Below are positions 1 through 6,719 of a DNA stretch of 51,566 bases, piece by piece. The translations under genes and the position numbers were made by a program. How positions within the stretch are numbered: position 1 is the first letter of the stretch; every line of letters starts with the position of its first letter. The notes under the pieces were generated by a model. It searched no databases. It was not told where the DNA came from and saw only the letters and a list, made by a program, of their open reading frames with translations. Source of the DNA: Nocardioides lacusdianchii (GTDB lineage: Bacteria; Actinomycetota; Actinomycetes; Propionibacteriales; Nocardioidaceae); contig NZ_JADHZD010000021.1 of NCBI RefSeq assembly GCF_020102855.1, positions 1-51,566 on the forward strand, in the 5' to 3' direction.

Positions 1-94
1 CGATCGGCTTGTTGGTCTCTTCGACGATCCGGACAGCTCCCTCACGGAACTCCCGGTCGTACTTCTTCCGCTTCTCTGGCATCTCGATCCTCAT
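1..94 (-). CDS. IS3-family transposase OrfA, N-terminal fragment (runs off window)
   Basis: About 31 residues are visible: MRIEMPEKRKKYDREFREGA and onward through VRIVEETNKPI. This is the conserved start of the helix-turn-helix OrfA subunit of IS3-family transposases, in which the KKYDREFREGAVRIV helix opens the DNA-binding domain. The start may be position 94 or the internal ATG at 82, where MPEKRKKYDREF is the more usual family start. The gene continues beyond base 1, so intactness is unknown. It is not the same element as the complete IS3 copy at 11.4-12.7 kb. Confidence 0.75.
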   Translation of the reverse strand, partial: MRIEMPEKRKKYDREFREGAVRIVEETNKPI

Positions 95-127
95 TGTCGA
101 TGCCTCTACGGTCCGGGGGGAACCTCA
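1..127 (-). mobile_element. End of an IS3-family insertion sequence
   Basis: The leftmost bases hold the 5' end of an IS3-type transposase gene reading out of the window. Upstream of its start, the leftward strand ends in TGAGGTTCCCCCCGGACC (about 110-127), which has the TGA-starting, GC-rich look of an IS3-family terminal repeat. Directly after it the reading frame of a ParD-like antitoxin begins in mid-gene, so the element boundary is placed at about 127/128. The other terminus lies outside the window, so the repeat cannot be confirmed. Confidence 0.55.
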
Positions 128-128
128 A

Positions 129-464
129 AGTGCCGCGCAGCAACTCGCACATTGGGCGCGTCTTGGGCGGGAGCTTGAGGCTTCGGCCGGCCTTTCCCAG
201 CGTGACATAGACCGGGTGCTGGCTGGTCAGCTGTCCTACGACGAACTGGGCGATCCGGAGCAGGCCGCGCTTCGAACGGCTTGGCGCGAGGGTTTCGACG
301 AGGACCTGGCAGCACTTGACCTGCGTGGGCGGTTTGCCGCAGAGGGACGCACGCGGTGGTCCGAGGCCGACAGCGACGGCGCCGTCACAGTGCACGAGAC
401 CGACGAGGCGAAGCGTGACTCGGGGCGCTTCGCGCCTCGCAGATCGCGCACCGCCCGCAGTTGA
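129..464 (+). pseudogene. ParD-like antitoxin, N-terminus removed by the IS
   Basis: The surviving frame reads SAAQQLAHWARLGRELEAS and continues about 110 residues to a stop overlapping the next gene. The phrase (S)AAQQ-HWARLGRELE, followed by a helix ending in a D-rich acidic tail, is typical of ParD-like antitoxins encoded directly upstream of zeta-type toxins in Actinobacteria. The family normally has some 20-40 residues before this point. Here that DNA is replaced by the insertion-sequence end, and no start codon belonging to the antitoxin remains. An ATG further left lies in transposase DNA. The C-terminal, probably toxin-binding, part is intact. Confidence 0.7.
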
Positions 465-1039
465 GCACACCAGTTCTGCACCTGCTCGCCGGCTCGAACG
501 GGGCGGGCAAGTCCACGCTGGCGGAGTCGATCCTCATGCCGCGCACGCATCTGCCGTTCGTGAACGCAGACCTCATCGCCGAGGAGATGTGGCCCGGAGA
601 CAGGGACGAGCAGGCCAGACGGGCGCGCGAGGTGTCCATACTGGCGGCACAGGAGCGAACCGGACTCCTTGCGGGGCGACGGTCATTCATCACCGAGACG
701 GTGTTCAGCCATCACAGCAAGCTGGAACTGATCCGCGACGCGCAACGTGAGGGCTACGGCATCTCGTTGCACGTGGTGATGATTCCAGAGGACCTGGCAG
801 TCGAGCGTGTCTTCGACCGAGTCGTCGCTGGCGGGCACATGGTGCCGGAGGAGAAGGTGCGTGCCCGGTACCGCCGTCTGTGGGAGCTGGTGACCCAGGC
901 GCGCAGCATGGTGGACCGGGCGGACTTCTACGACAACTCCACCCTGGATGCCCCCTTCACGCGCGTGGCCGTCTACGAATATGGACAACCGGTGGGCCGT
1001 CCGATCTGGCCGGCTTGGACTCCGGAGGCTCTGACCTAG
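461..1039 (+). CDS. Zeta-toxin-family P-loop kinase
   Basis: A 192-residue protein with Walker A GSNGAGKST at residues 11-19 and the overall layout of the zeta toxin family, P-loop kinases that phosphorylate UDP-N-acetylglucosamine or related substrates and poison cell-wall synthesis. The segment NADLIAEEMWPGD follows the P-loop, and FITETVFSHHSK is the conserved GxxF-ETxxS-like stretch. The start is TTG at 461, overlapping the antitoxin stop (TTGA), the usual translational coupling of such pairs. Length is normal for the short actinobacterial form. Nothing in the toxin looks broken although its antitoxin is truncated, so it may be silent or mildly active. Confidence 0.8.
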   Translation: MSTPVLHLLAGSNGAGKSTLAESILMPRTHLPFVNADLIAEEMWPGDRDEQARRAREVSILAAQERTGLLAGRRSFITETVFSHHSKLELIRDAQREGYGISLHVVMIPEDLAVERVFDRVVAGGHMVPEEKVRARYRRLWELVTQARSMVDRADFYDNSTLDAPFTRVAVYEYGQPVGRPIWPAWTPEALT

Positions 1040-1121
1040 GCTCGGTGACGGAGTGACCTGACCGCGAGGGCCGTCGCGCGGCGAGCCGGCCGCTGTTCAG
1101 CACCTGTGGTGCTGCGCCAGG

Positions 1122-1604
1122 TCAGTCCTTGTACTCGTAGGCAGCCCCGAGGAGCGCACTGAACGCCAACAGGCCCGCGTGGTCCTCGAACAGACTCGGC
1201 TTGGGATCCAAGAACTCGCAGGTGGCCAAGTTCCATGCCGGCGTCCATCCGTGAACTCGCATGCCGAGCCGGGTCGTGGCCCACGCCACTCCTCGGCGAG
1301 TCGGTTCCGACCAAGGCGCGTTCTCGAGCACGGCCACGGCCAGCGCCGCCTGGCGAAGCGGGTAGTTGCGCTCCTCGGACTCACCCCACCCGCGCATGAC
1401 CTCTCGCTGGTGCAAGAAGTGTTCCTCGAGCCAGGGCTGGCTCACGGGGTGTGCGACGGCCTCAGCCACAGACCATTGGTGCGGCATCCGCACGGTCGCG
1501 ACCAGAACGACGCTGGAGTCGAGACGACCAGCATCGTAGGAGTGGTCGCAGCACGGGCAGCCGTCGTCCTCGGATGACGCACACTGCCCGAGAACAATTG
1601 GCAC
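1122..1604 (-). CDS. Hypothetical protein with a CPCC motif
   Basis: A 160-residue soluble protein starting at GTG 1604, with GGAG about 10 bases upstream. Near the N-terminus it has CASSEDDGCPCCDH (from residue 8), a cysteine cluster that could bind zinc. The rest is rich in Trp, Leu and Ala and looks all-helical. It ends in YEYKD. I do not recognise the family. It is convergent with the zeta toxin and follows the small RHH-like gene in the same direction after 141 bp, in which a short AGGGT-ACCCT hairpin (1632-1645) may end that transcript. Confidence 0.6.
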   Translation of the reverse strand: MPIVLGQCASSEDDGCPCCDHSYDAGRLDSSVVLVATVRMPHQWSVAEAVAHPVSQPWLEEHFLHQREVMRGWGESEERNYPLRQAALAVAVLENAPWSEPTRRGVAWATTRLGMRVHGWTPAWNLATCEFLDPKPSLFEDHAGLLAFSALLGAAYEYKD

Positions 1605-1745
1605 GTTGCAGTCTCCGGGTGTTCGTGACTCAGGGTCCGAACCCTACAAGGTGATGTGGGAGCGTGCGCGCAGCTTGGGCAAGGCACTTTCAGGCCTTTG
1701 ACTGGCGATACGCCCGGTCGAGCGCGCCGGGTTGTCGTGCGAGTT

Positions 1746-2045
1746 TTAGGTGGTCGCGAGGCTTGCGATGTCGCGCTCGAGCTCCTCGCGCGCGATACGA
1801 GCTCGTCGCTCCTCTTCCTCGAACTCGCGCTTCAGGATCTCCTGCTCGCGCTCGACCTCGGCCAGCACCAAGCGATCGAAGAACTCCTGCATGCTCTCGC
1901 CACGGCTGGCGGCCAGCCGCCGCGCCTGGTGAGCGCGGCGAACCTTGAAGCGCACGTTCAGCTGCTGACCGAAGACGTCGTTTTCGTCGCTGATGTCCTC
2001 GTCGTTGACATTTGGTCGTCCGGGCGCACTTTTCTGCAGTGGCAT
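1746..2045 (-). CDS. Small ribbon-helix-helix-like protein
   Basis: A 99-residue protein. Residues 28-62 read as a strand LNVRFKV, a helix AHQARRLAASRG and a second helix ESMQEFFDRLVLAEVE, which is the layout of MetJ/Arc or ParG-type DNA-binding proteins. The remainder is a long charged coiled coil (EREQEILKREFEEEERRAR). No toxin gene lies beside it. It is divergent from the MazG-fusion gene, and the 278-bp AT-richer gap between them holds two TGCTAG-containing sites, so I infer that it represses both directions. Other RHH functions, such as partition or antitoxin, remain possible. Confidence 0.6.
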   Translation of the reverse strand: MPLQKSAPGRPNVNDEDISDENDVFGQQLNVRFKVRRAHQARRLAASRGESMQEFFDRLVLAEVEREQEILKREFEEEERRARIAREELERDIASLATT

Positions 2046-2143
2046 CAGAAGTGGTCTCCACGTTGAGGCTGCTGGTTGAGGGAGGTCCCCGGTGAGAGGT
2101 CGGGGACCGCGGGTGTCACGCCGGCAATCCGGGTGACCCCTAC

Positions 2144-2263
2144 ATGCTAGGTATCCGAGATGCGCTTAAGCATACCCATTGTCAAGCACTTTCATGCAAC
2201 AACCGGGATCCCTTCGGTAAAGAAAATGACGCTTGCTCGATTTATAGCATCTAGGTGCTAGCA
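2144..2263. promoter_or_regulatory. Divergent promoter with palindromic operator-like sites
   Basis: The gap is clearly AT-richer than its surroundings. At 2245-2260 the arms TAGCA and TGCTA face each other across six bases, and the site runs on into a perfect GCTAGC. A second TGCTAG lies at 2145-2150 in ATGCTAGGTATC. The two sites sit near the probable starts of the leftward RHH-like gene and the rightward MazG-fusion gene. Binding by the RHH-like protein is inference. Confidence 0.45.
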
Positions 2264-2323
2264 TTTTGACGATGCCATCTCGGGGCGGCGCAGACCACTC
2301 AGTCCCAGCGGAAGGCGTGTGCG

Positions 2324-3604
2324 ATGTCCACCTCGTTCAACACCCCAGCGGTGTCCCCGCCCCGACCACGACTCGAGCACGCTGAGCACGACGCTGACTT
2401 GGCCGCATCCCCTCCCTTCGCAAGGGGGCGCGGCTCAAGCCCCTACGAGGACTTCACGTTCGAGCAGCAGTACGTCGCCAACACCATCAACCGCCTAGGC
2501 GGCTACTGGCCGCCGGCGGCAGCGGTGATGCGTCTCCTGGAGGAGTTCGGCGAGGCGAGCCTGGCGCTCGAGGGGGTGGGTGACCTGGGCGAGGAACTTG
2601 CCGACATCAAGATCATCTCCACCTGTCTGGCCAACCAGTTCAAGATCGGGCTTCGCCAGCCGTCGACGCTGCGCGCCGTCGCAGCGGGACGCGCACCCAG
2701 TCTGGGCCAGCTCGTCCAGAACGCGGGACGCATCGCGCGGATCGTCAACTACTACGACGGTCCCAAGGCTCCACGCCCCACCCAGCAGCTCGAACACCTG
2801 GGCTCGCCGATCCTCGATCTGCACCGCGGCTTGCAGCTGCTCGCTGAGGAGCACGGGCTCGACCTCGCCGTGGAGGTCGCGCGGAAGCTGGAGCACACCC
2901 TCGCGCGCGACGGCCAGCGCTTCTCAGTCACCTTCGACCCGGCGACCTCGGACGTCCTGGCTGCCTTCGCCCCCACCATCGAGTCCACCGCGTGCACCTT
3001 CGCCCGCGCAGCCAAGCTGTGGGGCGGCCCACGATGGAACGCCGACCGCAACGTCGGCTACAACTGCGAGATCACGGTGCCCTACCTCACCCGGTTCGCA
3101 CGCGCGGCCATCGCCGAGGGCCTCGACGGCTTCATCATCTCGCCCGTCGTGCGACGCAAGCCTCACACGGTGGCCGAGGTCGGTGACGTCCTTCGCGAGA
3201 CCCTCCAAAGCCTGTCGACCCTGGACCCCGACGGCAACGGTGCACCGTCTCGTGTCTTCGCCACGCCCGGATGGCAGTTCACCTACGCGGGTCAGCGGCT
3301 GTTCGTCACCGTCTTCTCCGACGTCTACTCCCCCGACCACGTGCGCCACAGCCCGCGCGGCACCTACTTCATGCTGCAGCCCGAGGAGTCCTTCTCCCAC
3401 CACGGCATCGGCGGCTCCCACAAGGACAGCGACAAAATCAAGACCAAGGTGCGTGAGAACTTCGCCAGCCGCGGCATGTCCTACCCCCACGACCTAATCG
3501 CGAGCCGGATCGAGGCACACCTGTACCTGCTCCCCGAGACGGGCGAGGAGCCCGTCGTCTGGTGGGACCCGACCCGCGACCCGGACCAGAGCACCCTCTG
3601 GTAG
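2324..3604 (+). CDS. MazG-like pyrophosphohydrolase fused to a YqcI/YcgG-type domain
   Basis: A 426-residue two-domain protein, start supported by GGAAGG upstream. Residues about 45-200 form an all-helical MazG-like fold with the metal-binding signature EEFGE (73-77) and EELAD (90-94), the EExxE...ExxD pattern of nucleotide pyrophosphohydrolases that cleave (d)NTPs to monophosphates. From about residue 205 the protein resembles the YqcI/YcgG family, which includes the haem-dependent GntA hydroxylase. Visible matches are CTFARAAKLWGGPRW, a GWQFTYAGQRLFVTVFS strand pair, then HVRHSPRGTYFMLQP. It is the first of three rightward genes (gaps 121 and 152 bp). The fusion is unfamiliar to me; the assignment of the second half rests on pattern only. 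Confidence 0.65.
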   Translation: MSTSFNTPAVSPPRPRLEHAEHDADLAASPPFARGRGSSPYEDFTFEQQYVANTINRLGGYWPPAAAVMRLLEEFGEASLALEGVGDLGEELADIKIISTCLANQFKIGLRQPSTLRAVAAGRAPSLGQLVQNAGRIARIVNYYDGPKAPRPTQQLEHLGSPILDLHRGLQLLAEEHGLDLAVEVARKLEHTLARDGQRFSVTFDPATSDVLAAFAPTIESTACTFARAAKLWGGPRWNADRNVGYNCEITVPYLTRFARAAIAEGLDGFIISPVVRRKPHTVAEVGDVLRETLQSLSTLDPDGNGAPSRVFATPGWQFTYAGQRLFVTVFSDVYSPDHVRHSPRGTYFMLQPEESFSHHGIGGSHKDSDKIKTKVRENFASRGMSYPHDLIASRIEAHLYLLPETGEEPVVWWDPTRDPDQSTLW

Positions 3605-3725
3605 CCGCTCGCCGGTAGCTCACCGCGACCGTCGATCGTGCCGGGGACACAACCAGAACACAGCCAGCATCCAAGTCGTACTTCCGCCCACGCGAGCCAC
3701 TCACCCCGGACAAGGAGGAGCCCAC

Positions 3726-5186
3726 ATGGCGACAGTCGCCCCGACCCTAGTACCGCTGCCGCGGCTGGGCACCTTGGCACGCATCGAGGTCGACATGCTC
3801 TCGGCGGACCCTCGAGTGGCCAAGGGCGGCATTCAGGCCGCCTGCGAGCACCTGGAGACACGGACGCCCAAGGCCAGCACTCGCAAGCGCATCTCATCCG
3901 CCCTCTCCTACCAGCTCACCGCGACCGACCCCCAGGTCCGTCGCTGGGGGTACAAGGCCATCGCCCTGCTCCAGTCCAACGAGCACCAGCCCTACCTGCG
4001 CAACCAACTCGCCGGCGGCGACCTCACACCGGAGAACAGGACCTGGGCGGTCGCCGCGCTTGCCGGGATGGTCGAGGACTACCGCGAGGTCGTCTACGCC
4101 GTCGGAGATCAGCAAACACTCGCCTACGACTTGTCATCCGGCATGTACGGGTCAACGCGGGACGTCGGCCGCGCAGTCGACCGCGCCATCGGCACTGACA
4201 ACCCGCTGAGCCACCAGTGGCTGGGACTGCTGTACGGCGACGGCCGGATCGAGTTGCCAGCGTCGGTTCTCTACGAACTCACCGCATGCCCCTACCCCGA
4301 GGTGGTGGAGTACACGATCTGGGGCATCCGCAAGCGCCACATCCACGGCGCCAGCGTCGTCGCCTTCGACCCGGTGTCACTGGCGAACCAGCCAGCGAAC
4401 GTCCGACGTTGGTACTGCCGCCTCGTCGCCCAGAGCCCGCCGGATCGCAACGCCTACGAAGCTCAGGTCATCGACTGGATCGAGTACGAGAAGGACCCGC
4501 TCGTGCTGGAGGGGCTAGCTCGTGGCCTTCACGAGTCCCCGAAGGACAAGCACTGGAGGTACGTCTGGCGTCAGTGGCGTAGCACCGCCACCGATCCCTT
4601 CGTTCGCCGAGCGCTGGGTTGCCGAGTGTCGGCCCAAGAGCTGGCGAGGGCCGAACGTGATCGTGCCGCTGGGCTGCGGCCCACCCACAACGTCACCACT
4701 CCCCTCGATGTCGACCGGTCTCTTCCGTTCCTTGAGTCAGACCCCATGCCGTTCCGCCCCGGGCGCATCGTCCCTGCCGCCATGACCATCCACCACCTCG
4801 AACGACTGGAGTACAACGTGAACACCACGCACAACAACTTCTACATCTCCGGCGGCTCGATCAACTCCCTCCAGGGATCCGGAAACCAGGTCAACACCGG
4901 CTCCACCCACAACTCCACTGCGGACGCTGCCGCGGCCCTCAACGCTCTGGCCGACCTGTTGCGCGCACAGAGCCGACTCTCCAGTGAGGCGGCCGAGGCG
5001 GAAGCGCTCGCCGCCGAAGCAGCGAACGATGGTGGCACGCCGGATGCAGCCAAGACGCCCTTCTGGGTGCGCGTGCGTGGTCTGACTCAGGCACTTCGCG
5101 CCGGCAACGCCGCCATCGACGTCTCACAGGACCTGATCGACAACCTCGACCAGATCGTCCACATGCTGCCGCCCCAGCTGCGCTGA
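3726..5186 (+). CDS. HEAT-like repeat protein with a C-terminal Asn/Gly-rich amyloid-like motif
   Basis: A 486-residue soluble protein with a strong GGAGGA ribosome site. Residues 1-330 are a run of helical pairs of HEAT type (for example KRISSALSYQLTATDPQ, WGYKAIALLQ, WAVAALAGMV), a scaffold fold used for protein or nucleic-acid binding. Residues 363-397 then change character: YNVNTTHNNFYISGGS, followed by INSLQGSGNQVNTGST. Such short Asn/Gly motifs with alternating hydrophobics resemble bacterial amyloid-signalling motifs that link sensors to death effectors. The tail (400-486) is Ala-rich coiled coil plus a helix pair. No enzyme motif is seen. It sits between the MazG fusion and the HD protein. 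Confidence 0.55.
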   Translation: MATVAPTLVPLPRLGTLARIEVDMLSADPRVAKGGIQAACEHLETRTPKASTRKRISSALSYQLTATDPQVRRWGYKAIALLQSNEHQPYLRNQLAGGDLTPENRTWAVAALAGMVEDYREVVYAVGDQQTLAYDLSSGMYGSTRDVGRAVDRAIGTDNPLSHQWLGLLYGDGRIELPASVLYELTACPYPEVVEYTIWGIRKRHIHGASVVAFDPVSLANQPANVRRWYCRLVAQSPPDRNAYEAQVIDWIEYEKDPLVLEGLARGLHESPKDKHWRYVWRQWRSTATDPFVRRALGCRVSAQELARAERDRAAGLRPTHNVTTPLDVDRSLPFLESDPMPFRPGRIVPAAMTIHHLERLEYNVNTTHNNFYISGGSINSLQGSGNQVNTGSTHNSTADAAAALNALADLLRAQSRLSSEAAEAEALAAEAANDGGTPDAAKTPFWVRVRGLTQALRAGNAAIDVSQDLIDNLDQIVHMLPPQLR

Positions 5187-5338
5187 GGCAGATCAGCCAG
5201 CGTGTCCGATGGCCGCATCACGCACGCCTCTCATGTATCCGCAATGAGTCGCCGCCACCGGGCAGCACCACCTGACTGCGACCCGCCTCGCCATCGCCTT
5301 TCCACCTCTCGTCCGGCCCCAACCCAGCAAGGAGTCTT

Positions 5339-6043
5339 GTGATGAACGACCGACCGACGCCCCACACACGTGATGAGCTCACTAACGGAACGCCCCCAGT
5401 CTCGCGGGAGAACGTGACTAGTCCGGTGACGATCGAGCGGGATGCCGATGCCGCAGCCACCGAGGACCGTGACCGTGACCTTTTCTTCGAGCTCGGCTCC
5501 CTGCGGCATGTCGATCGGACGTGGCGCCACTTCGGCGGCTTCCCCTTCGCGAACGTTGCCGAGCACTCCTTCCGAGTGGCGTGGCTGTCATGGGTCATTG
5601 CCGTGCGCGAAGGAGCTGACCCCTCCAGGGCAGTGCTGATGGCTTTGGTGCATGACACTCCCGAGACGCGAACAGGTGATGTGAACTACCTGTCCCGGAT
5701 GTACACCGACCGTCACGAGCAGCTCGCCTTCGACGACCAGTTTGCAGGAACATCAGTGCACAGCGACGCTGCTGCGCTCTGGGTTGAGTACGGACAACGT
5801 CAGACGCTAGAGGCACGCATCGTGAAGGATGCAGACACCCTTGACTGCGACTTCGAGCTTCGTGAAGCGACGTCGTCGGGGTGCAACTTGGAGGATCGGC
5901 TCAGCTCGACCCGACAGGCCGCCTTTGCCAAGCTGCACACGGAATCCGCCCGACGAATGTTCATGTCCTTGGCGAACAGTGACCCTCACTCGTGGCACGT
6001 CAATGGCCGCAACCGCCACACCCACGGCGACTGGCGTGGGTAG
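5339..6043 (+). CDS. HD-domain phosphohydrolase, YfbR/HDDC2-like nucleotidase
   Basis: A 234-residue protein starting at GTG 5339 with AAGGAG five bases before it. The HD metal site is complete: H76 (VAEHSFRVA), H105-D106 (MALVHDTPETRTGD, with E109 and D114) and D164 (VKDADTLD). The order LRHVDRTWRH, EHS, HDxxE, KDADxLD is that of YfbR/HDDC2 proteins, 5'-deoxynucleotidases that hydrolyse dNMPs. The first 45 residues are an extra charged, disordered leader. Together with the upstream MazG-like domain it could degrade dNTPs to nucleosides in two steps. This pairing, and a role in nucleotide depletion, is inference. Confidence 0.7.
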   Translation: MMNDRPTPHTRDELTNGTPPVSRENVTSPVTIERDADAAATEDRDRDLFFELGSLRHVDRTWRHFGGFPFANVAEHSFRVAWLSWVIAVREGADPSRAVLMALVHDTPETRTGDVNYLSRMYTDRHEQLAFDDQFAGTSVHSDAAALWVEYGQRQTLEARIVKDADTLDCDFELREATSSGCNLEDRLSSTRQAAFAKLHTESARRMFMSLANSDPHSWHVNGRNRHTHGDWRG

Positions 6044-6143
6044 AGGTTGCACCTCCACTCAGATCAAGAGGAGAGCAGCGGCACAGGGTGCGCAACAGCG
6101 GCACCTGCGAAACCAAGATGGAGCGGTTTGCCGCCAGCGTTCC

Positions 6144-6359
6144 TCACCCCGAAGGATCGTTTGGGCCCGGATCCGGCGTGTCACCGTCCCCGACCCTCGC
6201 CTCGGGTGAGGCGAAGACGGCATAAGCCAACGAGGTGGGATCGCCGGGTTTGCGGATCTCGAGTCGCGCTCGACGCACCGCAGCACCGATCGAAGCACGC
6301 GAATCGCCCTCGGTGAGAAGTGCGGCAAAGACCGCATCTGCGAATGCTTGCTCGTGTCG
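6144..6359 (-). pseudogene. Remnant of a CHAT protease gene (C-terminal end only)
   Basis: There is no start codon, but one leftward frame between stops reads EQAFADAVFAALLTEGDSRA, then IGAAVRRARLEIRKPGDPTS and LAYAVFASPEARVGDG. Members of the CHAT (caspase HetF-associated TPR) family typically end with a helix AF..A.Y.AL..G.....A.R.AR, then GDPT-LAY-VF/Y-.P-AR. The catalytic His and Cys segments are missing, and I see no trace of them upstream. It belongs to a different CHAT subgroup from the intact gene at 6720-8807, which ends DWASFTYFGA. It therefore marks a second, lost CHAT gene. Confidence 0.6.
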
Positions 6360-6719
6360 TCAAGGCTTTTGCACTTTTCCGATGAATGAAGAGGGGCCTT
6401 CTATCCGTGATCAGCGACACCTTGGCTGCGTCGGGTGCCGCCAGTCGCCAACGTGATCCGCCGATCCCCAACATCGGGAGGGTGCACGTCCCCGCTCAAA
6501 GCGGCCCTGTCGAGGTCGCCGCCCAACGTTCAAAGGGAGAGTGCAACCACCTTCGCCGCGCAGTGAGTGGTCAGCTCTTGGCCAGATCATGCAGCAGACG
6601 CCGCCGTCGCGGTTTTGACCGTGGCGGCGCCCGCCATCCCGTAAGTGCCGATCAGCCCTCGATGGCGATGACGAAGAGAAGGCGGCTGGGCGCAGATAAA
6701 TCCGTCGCTGAATGCGGAG
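6360..6719. other. Gene-free stretch between CHAT remnant and CHAT gene
   Basis: No frame here shows a recognisable protein, and I see no strong hairpin. It lies downstream of the CHAT operon and upstream of the CHAT remnant, and is probably decayed coding DNA. Confidence 0.4.

Noticed and set aside
1632..1645. AGGGT-CCGA-ACCCT, resembling a tRNA T-arm
   Set aside because: Only a 5-bp stem with no other tRNA arms; at most a weak terminator for the small leftward gene.
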